From Neckera pumila (Eukaryota > Streptophyta > Bryopsida > Hypnales > Neckeraceae): 64,000 nt of DNA. Where the stretch lies: positions 6,510,001 through 6,574,000 of the forward strand of contig OZ018415.1 of assembly GCA_963969595.1 (NCBI GenBank). The letters run 5' to 3'. A program made the translations under genes and the position numbers. The notes below the pieces were generated by a model, which was given only the letters and a program-made list of their open reading frames with translations, ran no database searches and was not told where the DNA came from. This document shows positions 1 to 9,722 of this stretch, one piece after another; positions within the stretch are counted from its first letter, which is position 1; each line of letters opens with the position of its first letter.

Positions 1-140
1 AATAAAAATTATATATTTGCAAAGATCTCGCAAAAATACACAAACTCAAAAAATCCCAAAAAATCCTACTAAAAATTGAGATCGTAGGAACCTGCCCAGA
101 CCCAAATTGTTCCTCGAGGGGACAACCGGTCCTTTAGGGG
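1..140. mobile_element. Truncated end of a piggyBac-like TTAA element (subfamily A)
   Basis: The first 140 bases match the inner end of the roughly 900-bp elements found elsewhere in this window (for example 11471-12370). They contain the paired motif with a tacctg/cctgcc segment, a gggacaa segment, and the terminus GGTCCTTTAGGGG directly followed by TTAA at 141-144. The rest of the element lies outside the window, so its length and other end cannot be seen. Confidence 0.7.
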
Positions 141-148
141 TTAAAAGC

Positions 149-316
149 TTAAGCGGTGGCAACGACCTTGCGCATGGCACTCTCCAAAAGCGCGTCCACC
201 TTCTCTATTCCTCCTTCAATCTTCCATGCCACAAGGCATACTCCCAAGAAGAAGCACCCTCCCGCAATGCAACCTCCTTTGACGCCCTCCGAAAGCCATC
301 TTCTCCAATTGGCCAT
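149..316 (-). CDS. Possible 55-residue single-pass membrane protein, unrecognised
   Basis: Reading the minus strand from an ATG at 316-314 (context taagATGGCC, a good plant initiation context) gives 55 codons and a TAA at 151-149. The product starts MANWRRWLSEGVKGG, has one hydrophobic stretch rich in Gly, Cys and Phe at about residues 15-32, then a charged amphipathic tail ending RKVVATA. The glycine-rich membrane span followed by a short helix is a plausible tail- or signal-anchored protein, but I recognise no family. The 5' side (317-370) is pyrimidine-rich like a leader. A TTAA element begins four bases beyond the stop codon. It could be real, or the last exon of a longer gene. No homology or expression evidence is available to me. 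Confidence 0.4.
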   Translation of the reverse strand: MANWRRWLSEGVKGGCIAGGCFFLGVCLVAWKIEGGIEKVDALLESAMRKVVATA

Positions 317-725
317 CTTAGAATTTGCTAGAACAAGAATCGCAAAGAAAGGAAGCTCAAAGAATGAAGCTCATTGGAAAAGGGAGTTCTACAATTACAA
401 GTAGCACTGCAATTTTGCTATTGTACGTTGAAACACTCAATGTGTATAAGGCAATCAACTAAGATGAGTGCTATTCGAAATACAAAAATTGAGTGCTAAT
501 TGAATTACAATATATACAATGGGGTGTTCTTGCAAATCAATTTTAGCAAATCAATTGCCAATATTGATTATAACTTCTTCAATATAACTTAGAATTGTTG
601 AAAACTTTGCAATGTTTCTTTATAGGTGTAGGCTAGGTTAGCACTTCTACAGAGAATATATATTTATTTTTAAAAATAAGCTTTAGCAAATACCAAAAGT
701 TGAATTATTCTACAAGATTTTTTTT

Positions 726-767
<42 letters not shown>

Positions 768-1628
768 TTTTAGAAAGTATTGATAATGATAGTTATCACA
801 TTGAACAGACTGTCTGTCTTATTTGTTTGATTTGTCCGCCTCTTTGGACGTTTGGTGAACTCAACCCGCCCAAGGTGACTGTCCTAAGGTAATCAAGTTA
901 TCTGCCTACTCCACCCAAACTGTCCATTATGTCCGCCCATCTTGGAAGTTTGTTGACCCTAATTAACTTCCCTAATGTAACAACAATGAAAATAACTTTT
1001 CAAATTTTATGATATATAGGTTTAGAATAAATTTTTGCCAATTCTATTATGCACTTATAGTATTCAAGATCGTTCTTGAACAATGATTTCAAGACATACC
1101 ACATACAACAATGAATATTTGTGTTACTATAACAATGAAGGTAATCAAAACGAATGTTTTCCAATAATATAGTGCCCAACACTGTAGACACGAAGCTTAG
1201 AGGGAAGCCCAAGCTGCTAATATGCTTCCCCTACGCCATAAGTTCCCATTGTTTTTCTCACTTCTTAATCTTAATTGACAGTGTTTTTCTTTTATTAATT
1301 GTACCAGTCATGATACTATGATATGTTTACACCAAAACATGAGTTCTCCTAGTATAATATGTTCAAGATTTATATAGATTAATGATTTAATAATATGATA
1401 ATATACAAAAAGACAAGTTTTGCCAATAGTATAAAACCCTTATGACATAAGCTTTATGCTGACAACTCTTGTGTTGATTGTTTGCTGCAGCATAGTTTAG
1501 AAAACTACAGCCACGGCAAAGCAGATGCAACGGATTTAGAACAAATTATTCAAAAAAATGCCTTGTCCATTTAGGGATTAATATTCGGCAAAGGTCAAGA
1601 TTTACATAAATATTGCGAGCCTTTTGTG
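317..1628. other. Non-coding, AT-rich
   Basis: I see no supportable gene. The stretch includes a (CT)n run followed by (TA)n at about 726-766 and otherwise AT-rich sequence without long open frames. Confidence 0.5.
726..766. repeat. Compound (CT)n/(TA)n microsatellite
   Basis: An uninterrupted run of CT dinucleotides passes directly into TA dinucleotides, about 40 bp in all. Confidence 0.9.
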
Positions 1629-1631
1629 TTG

Positions 1632-1801
1632 CACTACAAGAAAATAGTGTCCAAATTGACACGTCCTAATTGACTAAAATGTCCAAATTGATAGAATTCT
1701 GTCAAAAGAATGTCCAAATTGACAGAAAATTGACAAAGTAATGTCCAAATTGACAAAAATTGACAAAAAATTGTCCGAATTGACACTGCTCCTTTGTAGT
1801 G
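1632..1801. mobile_element. 170-bp CACTA (EnSpm-type) miniature element
   Basis: It begins CACTACAAGAAAA and ends TTTGTAGTG, the classic terminal inverted repeat of plant CACTA transposons. A 3-bp target duplication TTG flanks it at 1629-1631 and 1802-1804, the length expected for this superfamily. The interior is almost entirely repeats of a motif close to tgtccaaattgaca, about eight copies, like the subterminal transposase-binding repeats of CACTA elements. It has no coding capacity, so it must depend on a transposase encoded elsewhere. Confidence 0.85.
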
Positions 1802-1804
1802 TTG

Positions 1805-4241
1805 ACACTAATTTGTGAGATATATTGAAAAAAAATTTGATTACTATCTGCCAAACATTGGTCTCTATAGATTTCACTTGGAATGAATGAACTATTTACC
1901 TAAACTCTCCCTTAGAATACCTGCTAGAACCTGTGTATAGTACTTCAGGTTTTGTAGTGGTTCCACTATGGACGGCTCCATCTTTGACACCTTGAGCGAC
2001 TCTACACTCATATGTGTGTGGATTATAGTAGGACTTAACTCAACTTAACTTAGCTAGCTTTGATTTTTTTTAGAGCCATTATCTAAATTAACATAAAGCC
2101 CCACCAAGAAATGTCCCATTTAAGAAGCAAACAAATTATCTTTCCCTTGATGAATGAAATCCATGTAATCAATGATGATGGATTTTTCATTCATCAATCT
2201 CATATTTCATCCATTTCACAACAAACGTTTATGTCAAGCAATCTCCTTGCAATAAACCACACATTTGTGAGATCAACGATGTCGCCACCTCACAATGACA
2301 AATCTCATAAAGATGACCTTATAGGGTCCGTCTAGTAAGGCTCACCCCCCAGGCACCCGAAATTATACAAGTTTTAGTATTTGAACCTTTTGGTTTACAA
2401 TTCTAAACATCAAATTCAATTACTAGTCATTGTTGAAATTAGAAAAAATTGGACATGATAAGTCAAATGTTGGAATTACTAAAAGCTCTTTCAATTGCTA
2501 CTTAGGTGAAATATATATTTTACAAAATTACAATTGTGTTTATAAAGATATTCAACTTCTCTACAAATTTTTATTCCATTCTTTAGATCATGTAGGTTGT
2601 TTTGTTCAACAAAAGCTCAAAATTCAACGTTTTTAGAATAAATACATGATAGAAATGAGGAACTGCCATGTAATTTTAAATGATATAACGCATAAAATGG
2701 CAAAACTTTAAAATGGCACAATTTAGAGAACCTAATTGAGGATATACACACCATGACAGTCATAAACAAGTAATATTAATTTTATTGTTAATGTCCCAAT
2801 TTATAACCAAATAGGTGTGCAATATGGTATTGTATGGCTACATAGCAAATTCATCCTCTATAAATATCAATTAAAGTTTAAAAATTATATATTCTTAGAT
2901 AAATAATATTATAAGTTTTATTTGTTTGTTATCTATATAAAAAATATATAATTTTTTTATTTATTTAGATTTTCTATCATTATTTGAGGCTTTATAGTTT
3001 TTAGTGTAATTTTGTTTTTTGTAAATGAAAGTGATTTTAGAAAAGGTTGCTATTTGGATACAATGTATTAATGGTGAATAATTGAGATAACTCACCATTT
3101 TCCATTTGCAAATTTCAAATTAAAAAGGTCTTTGAATCATTTGGGGGTTGTCAATGGGAACTCAATTAATTTATGTTAATATGGTTTATTGTATACCACA
3201 CAATTTAATCCAATAATTATGTCCCATACTAATAATACAAATTTGTATTAATTTGGAAGGTGCAGTAATATGGTAGTTCACAATACTTTAGATAAAATCA
3301 AAATATTGTGATCTACACTATTTTTATACTATCTCAAATAGTATGATTGGCATTCAACTTTCATCTATTATTATTTTATCCATCTCATCCAAATATTTAC
3401 ACTAATTAAATTACATCCATCCAAATTAGTATGACAAGGTCTTGCACTATTCAAACTTTCACACTAATTGAATTAACTTGCGTAATATATGTGGATCCTT
3501 TGAAATGGGGTTAGCAAGATTCTAAATAATTTTATATCCATCAATCCCCTTCAATCTTTATCAATACCAAGTGAGTTCAAGAATGTGCCCAAAAAAAAGT
3601 TTCATCGGCATATTATTGTGGGTTAATCCTAAAACATTGGGGCCCATGATCATGTGGTCAAACATCAAAATCCTTTTATTTGTATGGTCCATACTGCAAT
3701 TATTATTTTTTTAATTATTTTTCATAGATGAAATTACATGTCTTCTATACGTTATGAAAATTTCAAATGTTTTGGTAAACATTTAAAATTATTGTGATAT
3801 TAGAAGTAATAGTGAAGGAAATTCATATCCAATATAAAATGAGCTTGAAAATTGTGAAAATTTCATTATACGTATAAATTGTAGTGTAGAACATTATGGT
3901 GCAAACTTCAGTTTCTATGTCAATTAATAATTAGAAAATCAACAAACCATGGTTATAGGCCCAAAGTTCAAAGGGCAATAACATATTCAATTTTAGGAAT
4001 TTTTAAAATGTTCAAATTAGAGTAGAAACTAGACTTTGTAAGCTCCATTTGGTTTGTTGGGCTTAAATTCAGAAAAGATATTTTTTGGACTAAATTTCAA
4101 ATCAAGATGAAAGACTGAAGTTGCCAAATACACTAGATAGACATGTTTTGAAATCCGTGGCATTTGCATCTTCTTTTTTTTTAGACTTTTTTTTAGTTCC
4201 TCAGTGAGGGGCTTTCTACATCTAAAATTTGTATAGAGATT
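1805..4241. other. Non-coding intergenic DNA with old dispersed repeats
   Basis: No gene is supportable. The part from about 3710 to 4060 is recognisably similar to 46620-46990 (shared phrase aaaatcaacaaaccatggtt and flanks), so it is a dispersed repeat. The rest is AT-rich and has no long open frame. Confidence 0.5.
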
Positions 4242-4621
4242 TACTCCCCTAGAGGACCTTTGTTCCTTCGGGAGACAAATGGATTTTAGGCAAGTACCTA
4301 TGTCTCAATTTTGAACCTTTTTTTAAAGATAGAAAATTTTATTAGCTTCATGGAACCTATTTGTTTTCAATTGGTGTCGGAACCAAAAAATTATGCCCAA
4401 ATAAGCTCAAAATAGGGGATAGGGGGAAACCAATTTTTTTTTATAAATATTTGAAATTTGAAAAGAAAATTCTCATAGATCACATTTTTGTCTATGTGGA
4501 ATGCTTTAATTCATTCCATTTGGACTTGTTATGAGAAAGTTATGGACAATCTTGTTTTTTAGGCAATTTGAGCATCTTCTTGAAATAATCATTACTTAAT
4601 GCAATTTTTACAATTTTTCAG
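4242..4621. mobile_element. Partial piggyBac-like element, subfamily A, reverse orientation
   Basis: The left end reads actcccctagaggacctttg, a decayed version of the family terminus. It is followed in the same order by the gggagacaaatgg, gtacctatg, gatagaaaa and gagaaagttatggacaatcttg segments seen in 16677-17597. Similarity stops at about 4621, where an unrelated inverted repeat begins. The copy therefore lost its other half, and its flanking TTAA is mutated. Confidence 0.6.
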
Positions 4622-4773
4622 AAATCCATTTGAGATTTCAAGCCTCCAATCAAAAGTTATAGACAAAATTCAAAGGGGGTTGGAATAAAAATGTCAAAGA
4701 AATAACCACTCCACTCCCCTCTGAATTTTGTCCATAACTTTTGATTGGAGGCTTGAAATCTCAAACGGATTTT
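4622..4773. repeat. Inverted repeat with about 57-bp arms
   Basis: The left arm (about 4622-4678) contains gatttcaagcctccaatcaa, and the right arm (about 4716-4773) contains its complement, ttgattggaggcttgaaatc. The arms pair over nearly their whole length with a few mismatches around a 37-bp spacer. The transcript would fold into a long hairpin. Confidence 0.85.
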
Positions 4774-5338
4774 TAAAGATGAAATTTAACTTAGTTTACC
4801 AACTTTTTTTAGTTCAAAGTTTTTGAAAAAAGCTATTCAATTATGCCTAAATGAAGTCTAAAATTCTACTTCAAACACAATTTTTACTTTTGACTTAACC
4901 AATGAGTGGTTGAAAAAATGTAAACTCTAATTTACTTATCTCAGATGGGTTGTTCTACCTTCTACCATCCCATGTTTACATAAAGAACTTGTCTCTTCTA
5001 CTCCAAACTGAAAAAAAATAACTATCAAAGCTTAGTGTTTTAATAGCTAATTCATTGACCTAAATGAATTTTTGCTCAATACCGAGTATTTCATAGCTAT
5101 AGTTTAAACTTCAAAGCTTAGTTTTATACTTTGATGAAATTTGGAGTACTACAACTGTGAACTTGCCAACTGGTTACACTATTGACAAGTCTCATGCAGA
5201 TTGCCACCTATCCTTGTAGTTACTAACATGGTGTGATATATACCGCACCATTTCATCCTCTGGATGAAATGATGTGGTATATTCCACACCATTGTATCCT
5301 GGATGAAGCACTAGTCAATGTAATTAAGTTACTGAGTG
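4774..5338. other. Non-coding
   Basis: AT-rich sequence with no supportable gene or transposon end. Confidence 0.5.
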
Positions 5339-5341
5339 TTA

Positions 5342-5735
5342 GAGCATCTCTACCAATGAATTCTGTATCCCTATCCCTATCTCTTTCCTCATCCGAGATA
5401 GGGAACTGCAAGTCCTACCAATTCTTCCCTATGAGCTGAAAACTTTAGTAAATAATCAAATAAATGACCAAGCAAGCAAAAAGCAATAACCAAGAAAGAA
5501 GGAATCAGATAAAATCAACAGTGCAACAACTAATCAGAGAAGCTCACATCAGAAAAAGCAAGTGAAAATACGTGTAGGATTCACCAAATCCCAGTTCCTA
5601 TCTATCATCCTGTTTGGGGATTAGGACCCTCCAAGCCCAAAAATTTATGGATACAGGTTGGTGGTGGTGGTTTCTTTCCTATCCAGATGAAATTCATCCG
5701 AATAGGGATAGGGAATGGGGTTGGTGGGGATGCTC
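5342..5735. mobile_element. 394-bp Tourist-like miniature element
   Basis: The left end gagcatctctaccaatg and the complement of the right end, gagcatccccaccaacc, are terminal inverted repeats. Pairing extends inward through tatccc-type sequence. TTA trinucleotides flank it at 5339-5341 and 5736-5738, the target duplication expected of PIF/Harbinger (Tourist) elements. No coding capacity is visible. Confidence 0.8.
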
Positions 5736-5738
5736 TTA

Positions 5739-6000
5739 GGGCATCCCCACTAGGGAATTCCGTTTTCCTAAAAATTTAGGGAGAGGACCTGAGGTGCAGA
5801 CAGAGATACAAAAAATTCACCGCACCAACTGTTTTCTAGAATCTGTATCCGAACGTATACAGATGTTAGTAAAACTCTCTCTAAATCTTGTATCTAGAGG
5901 CTCATATAGAGAACTGGCGAGATCTCATCTGTAGAAAGTCAAGGTTAATTGCAGTGAGACTTCACGTTTAGGGATACAGAACAGACTGGTGGCGATGCTC
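5739..6000. mobile_element. 262-bp Tourist-like miniature element, abutting the previous one
   Basis: It begins gggcatccccactaggg and its right end is complementary to gagcatcgccaccagtc. TTA is present on both sides (5736-5738 and 6001-6003). The left TTA is the same three bases that form the right flank of the neighbouring element, so one of the pair probably inserted at the edge of the other. Confidence 0.8.
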
Positions 6001-6218
6001 TTATGGGCTTCATATCGTGAAGGAGTTCTACAAATTCGTAATAGAGAACAGCTCCGTCCGATGATGGCTAGTTGCGGCTGGTCATGTTTAGCTACGTCTG
6101 GTTATGTCTGATTACGTCGGGCTTTTTTGGTTGAAAGGTAGGGGGTTTCTAGAGAGCGTTTGGGGTTTCTGTTCAGCTTATAACATTTTTGGAAAGCCAT
6201 ATTTTGTCTTTTGGCTAT

Positions 6219-6490
6219 TATCCATACTTTAAGTTTGGCTGTTTGTTTTGTTTTGTTTGTTTGACTGTTTGTTTGTTACGTTGAGGTCTCATGGATTGTG
6301 CATCCCCCGGCCGAGTGATTGGTACTATCAGAAAGCCCTCGATGAGGAGGGGTGCACCGGCTTGGTTTTGTGGCGTTTGGAGCTACGGTGCGGAAGTTAT
6401 TGAATTTCAAAGTTTTTATATGTATAACAAAATAAAAAAAATAACTTTTTTTTTTTTTTTTTTTAGTGGCAACGGCACAAGGCACACTAG
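6219..6490 (-). mobile_element. Copy 1 of a dispersed element ending CTAGTGTG and carrying (CAAA)n
   Basis: Read on the minus strand, it starts CTAGTGTGCC, continues through tgcaccg/ctcggcg-like and gtgcaccccctc-like segments, and reaches a CAAA-rich run followed by a taagtatggat tail. The same order is found at 30519-30927 and 52087-52423. This copy lacks the GGAACC minisatellite and instead has a poly-A/T run at 6445-6464. A SINE-like or other short non-autonomous retroelement is likely, but class is inferred. Confidence 0.6.
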
Positions 6491-7149
6491 TTCATAATGA
6501 TTTCACAGCCACAGTAAAGCTCCAACTCAGTGGCGCATTAAGTTAGGCGTGGTGGCCTGCAAGGCGTTTCAGTGTTGGGTTTCAGTTTTGGGTTTAGGAT
6601 TACTTCTAATTTCTGTGCTCGTCAGTTCGAAGTCACAGACCTCAAGGATTTGGCTTGCGACACGCGGAGGAGAGGAAATTCGCGTTTCTTCATTGGGAGG
6701 ATTGCGATTCTTACGTGAGGTGCTGAGGTCGCTTCTTGAGGTAGGCCTTAGGGAACAACTTTTTTTCTGATAGTGTGTGTTATTTGCGGATGTTGGAGAT
6801 CGTTGAAGTTTTCAAATTCATTGGTGAGCTGATTGTCAGCTGTTGAATTTCGTCTCCTAGTTTCAATTCTTGGCGGATTCAGGGGCAGAGAGTGACTGTT
6901 TTGGCTTTCGTGACAATGAATTTCTAGTTGTCATGCTGTCGGTGGATATCTAGACCCTAAGGCATTTTTTAAGAATTGTGGATTACCAGACGAGCTAGGG
7001 CTATTTGTTATTTGCTAGGGATCTGGATAGTGGAGATTTGAAATTGCCATGTGACGTTTATGTTATCAGTTCCACTGGTGAGGTGATTGTGAGCTGTTGA
7101 ATTCGTCTTGGAGTGCCAATTCTTGGCTGATTCTTGGCTGATTGTTTTG
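6491..7149. other. Sequence upstream of the isomerase pseudogene, with an internal duplication
   Basis: The segments around 6781-6885 and 7027-7143 resemble each other (both contain gagctgattgt/gaggtgattgt, agctgttgaatt and caattcttggc phrases), so this is an imperfect direct duplication. It may be old leader or intron sequence of the pseudogene. No separate gene is supported. Confidence 0.45.
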
Positions 7150-7539
7150 TGAGACTGTTTTGTTTTTCTTTACGTGCTCACCCTCACAAGACCACTAGGG
7201 AAGCACCGTCTCACTCCTGAAAGCCTTCCCGAGATCTTGACTGCGCTGGACCAAGTGGAGGCGGATCCCAAGGCCCGTGCTCTCGTGCCCATTCACCGGA
7301 GAAGGCAAATTTCTTTTCCAATGGACTCAGCCTGGGCTTGGAGGACCGAGGCTCCCAAGCCAACATGCAGCTGATCGACCAGTTCCACGTGCTGTTGAAG
7401 AGAATGCTCACGTTTCCCATTCCCACGGTGGCGGCCGTGAATGGCCATGCTGTGGCTGGAGGGTCCTTGCCCATGACTACCGGTTCATGAGAGCTGACCG
7501 AGGCTTCATATTCCTTAGTGAGATTGACATCAAACTGCC

Positions 7540-8110
7540 ATTCTCTCCAGGTGAGTTCGTATTCTCACATCGTATTCAACCCTGTAAGGAGGAAGAACCC
7601 TGGCTTTCATTTATATAGTTTTTGGCAGCAGTTTCAAGGAATTTGTATGGAATGCTTTTTCCTCTCTTTTTCTGGAATGTATGTTTTCTTGAACGTACAC
7701 ATGCAATGTTCTCCACTCAACGGGTATCTTCGCTGCTTAAATTGTACTTTCCATGATATGATTGATCAGAATAGTCACTTGAAAGTCGTGGATCCATTGT
7801 TCTTTGTCCTTGAAGGATAACACTTGAAAGACCAAGGACGTATTCTCTCCAGGTGGGTTCTTATTCTCAGATCTTAAGCCTTTTTGGTGCCATGTATTTT
7901 GTTTGGCAGCTTTCTAAGGAAATCGTGTGGATTTTTTTTAATTTGTTCTCGAATACATTTTTCTTAAAGCAGCACATGCAATGATCTTCACTAGCAGTTA
8001 GAATGTTAAAAAATTTCTCTTCTGAATTTCGACTTTCCACTATATGATTGATCAGAGTAGTCATGTTGAAGTTGTGGGTCCTCTTGTCCGTCAGGTTAAC
8101 CCCTGAAGAG
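7540..8110. repeat. Diverged tandem duplication (about 300-bp unit) in the pseudogene intron
   Basis: The segment from the splice donor region (7541, ttctctccaggtgagttcgt) is repeated from about 7844 (tctctccaggtgggttctta). The two units continue in parallel through phrases such as tttggcag, acatgcaatg and gattgatcagaatagtca. The duplication copied the donor site itself, giving two candidate donors. Confidence 0.8.
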
Positions 8111-8277
8111 CCGAGGATGTATGAGTTTTACAGTGACCATTTCAATTGATCATGCTGTGCGAACCATAATTTAGATTTTGAGCCACGCTTTATATTGATC
8201 ACCAGTAGCAGTGCCCGTGTTTTGAAAGAATTGAACGAAGGAAGACTTTGCATGACCTACATATGTGCAAATGTAAT

Positions 8278-8741
8278 ACTCCCTCCGTCCCAAAAGGATT
8301 GTCCACTTTGAATGTCATGTTTTTTAAGGTTGTTTTGAGTAGATCATATGGAGATTTCTTTGTGGCTAATTTTATTTATGTTGCAATGAACAAATGGCAT
8401 GTTCTTCATTTACTCTAGCAATGAATAAAACTTGGAACCTTTCCCAGTTATTATAACATTCAGTAACGTTCATTGGCTCTGCCTTTGCTTCTACAATTGA
8501 TGGTGCCGAGTATTCGGCACCCAATTGTGTGCGTTAGTAGCTAATGAGACATGTGGAGGATGCAAAAGAAAGGGAGGGGGCATGAACACTGTTGAGTGCC
8601 AAATATTCGGCACCATCTACTGTAGAAGCAAAGGCAATGCCACGACTTGACTTGCTGCTGAAGGTTATGATGTTTTTCACAATATGCCATTAAGAAAACC
8701 TCATCCAAATTGTGGACAATGATTTCGAGATGGAGGGAGTA
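8278..8741. mobile_element. Stowaway-like miniature element, about 460 bp
   Basis: It begins ctccctccgtcccaaaagg and ends gatggagggagta, with ccaattgtgg/gattgtccac-like inner pairing (attgtccac at 8298 against gtggacaat at 8712). CTCCCTCCGTC is the well-known terminus of Stowaway/mariner-type plant miniature elements, and TA flanks it on both sides. A second hairpin (8474-8642) lies inside it. Confidence 0.75.
8474..8642. repeat. Nested hairpin inside the Stowaway-like element
   Basis: The left arm contains gcctttgcttctaca and gatggtgccga. The right arm contains the complements tcggcaccatc and tgtagaagcaaaggc. The arms are about 40 bp around a roughly 90-bp loop. It is probably a separate short element inserted into the larger one. 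Confidence 0.8.
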
Positions 8742-8873
8742 AGCTCTAATCAGACTCCGGACTTCTGGCTGGCTCATATTCTAGTTGTGGATTGTGGACA
8801 ATGATTTCGAGATAGAGGGAGTAAGCTCTAATCAGACTCCGGACTTCTGGCTGTCTCATATTTTAGTTGTGGA
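8710..8873. repeat. 82-bp tandem duplication
   Basis: Two nearly identical 82-bp units (8710-8791 and 8792-8873) both contain tgtggacaatgatttcgaga and ctaatcagactccggacttc. The unit includes the right end of the Stowaway-like element, so duplication happened after that insertion. Confidence 0.9.
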
Positions 8874-9296
8874 TCCTCATTTCAAGTGATTGGTTTTCAT
8901 AGATTCGGTCATCGTTGAATACTTCTCTTAAGTTTAAAAAAACACAGATTAATCCATAAGTTTCTCATAAATTGTGGAACGCAGGAATGAACGCGGTGAT
9001 TCGGTGCAAACTTCCCGTCATGACCTACCACAAGGCTATGCTCTCGGCGTTTCGGTACACGGGGAAGACTGCGGTCTAAGCGGGCATGGTGCACGCCTCG
9101 CACCCAGATGAGCAATCCACCTTCCAAGAAGCCTTGAAGCTCGCCCAACCAAACCATCAAGAAGCAAATGTTCAAGGCAGAGATACAGGATTTGGAAACA
9201 CTGGCCACTTTGGAACCAAATTTGTGGGTCCTTCGAAACTGTGAAAATTCGTATACAGGAGAACCTCTAATAAGCTTGGGGCTTGGACCTCTCTGA

Positions 9297-9442
9297 CACA
9301 TCAGATTGAAGAGGTTATTACATGCGTGGAGTCATTACAACTTGGGGCCCGGACTGCTCAATATCGATTTACAGAGGTATATTGCTTTAGAGAGGGCCCT
9401 TTATCAGAGGTTCTACTGTAGCAGCAGGGAATTATTTATATA
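9297..9442. other. Short non-coding stretch after the pseudogene
   Basis: No gene is seen. It may hold the former 3'UTR of the isomerase pseudogene. Confidence 0.4.
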
Positions 9443-9720
9443 AGGTAACTTCACCTAAAATTGCACAGTTCCTAAAATTGCACATTGGATATTCTTGCCT
9501 AAAATGTACTCCCAGTACATCTATGATCGCTTTTAGGTGCACCTATTTTCAGCACTTTGAAAATTTGTAGTTTATTCACACGGTGTCCAAAAAAATGCAT
9601 TCTAAGAGAATCTAGAATCCTGTTTTGACTACCAATGGGACCCCACCAAAGAAAAATTTCAATATAATAGTGAAAATCATGCTGAATTGTTTAACTGTGA
9701 GATTTTAGGTGCAGTTACCT
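9443..9720. mobile_element. 278-bp mariner-like miniature element
   Basis: The terminal inverted repeats are AGGTAACTTCACCTAAAAT at the left and the complement of ATTTTAGGTGCAGTTACCT at the right. TA dinucleotides flank it at 9441-9442 and 9721-9722, as in Tc1/mariner elements. A related, inverted partial copy lies at 27847-28040. There is no coding capacity. Confidence 0.8.
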
Positions 9721-9722
9721 TA

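Larger units (their letters stand above)
7150..9296 (+). pseudogene. Enoyl-CoA delta-isomerase/hydratase (crotonase fold) pseudogene
   Basis: Exon 1 (about 7150-7550) and exon 2 (8985-9296) together read like a plant peroxisomal enoyl-CoA isomerase, which moves double bonds during beta-oxidation of unsaturated fatty acids. Exon 1 gives VLTLTRPLGKHRLTPESL, TGEGKF, SNGLSLGLED, PTVAAVNGHAVAGGS, HDYRFMRADRG and SEIDIKLPFSPG, but in three successive reading frames, so at least three frameshifts lie near 7290, 7320 and 7470. The splice donor is CAG|GTGAG at 7550/7551 and the acceptor is GCAG| at 8984. The junction restores PGMNAV. Exon 2 contains KLPVMTYHKAMLSAFRYTGK, then a TAA at 9077-9079, then AGMVHAS and FQEALKLA, with another frameshift before KKQMFKAEIQDLETLA. 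No peroxisomal SKL-type C-terminus is visible. The gene cannot make a full protein as read. Assignment is by family knowledge; a sequencing error could explain one lesion but not all. Confidence 0.8.

Noticed and set aside
7174..7374. Intact short isomerase-like protein from the first ATG
   Set aside because: Its second half is out of frame with the family; it is only the first piece of the pseudogene.
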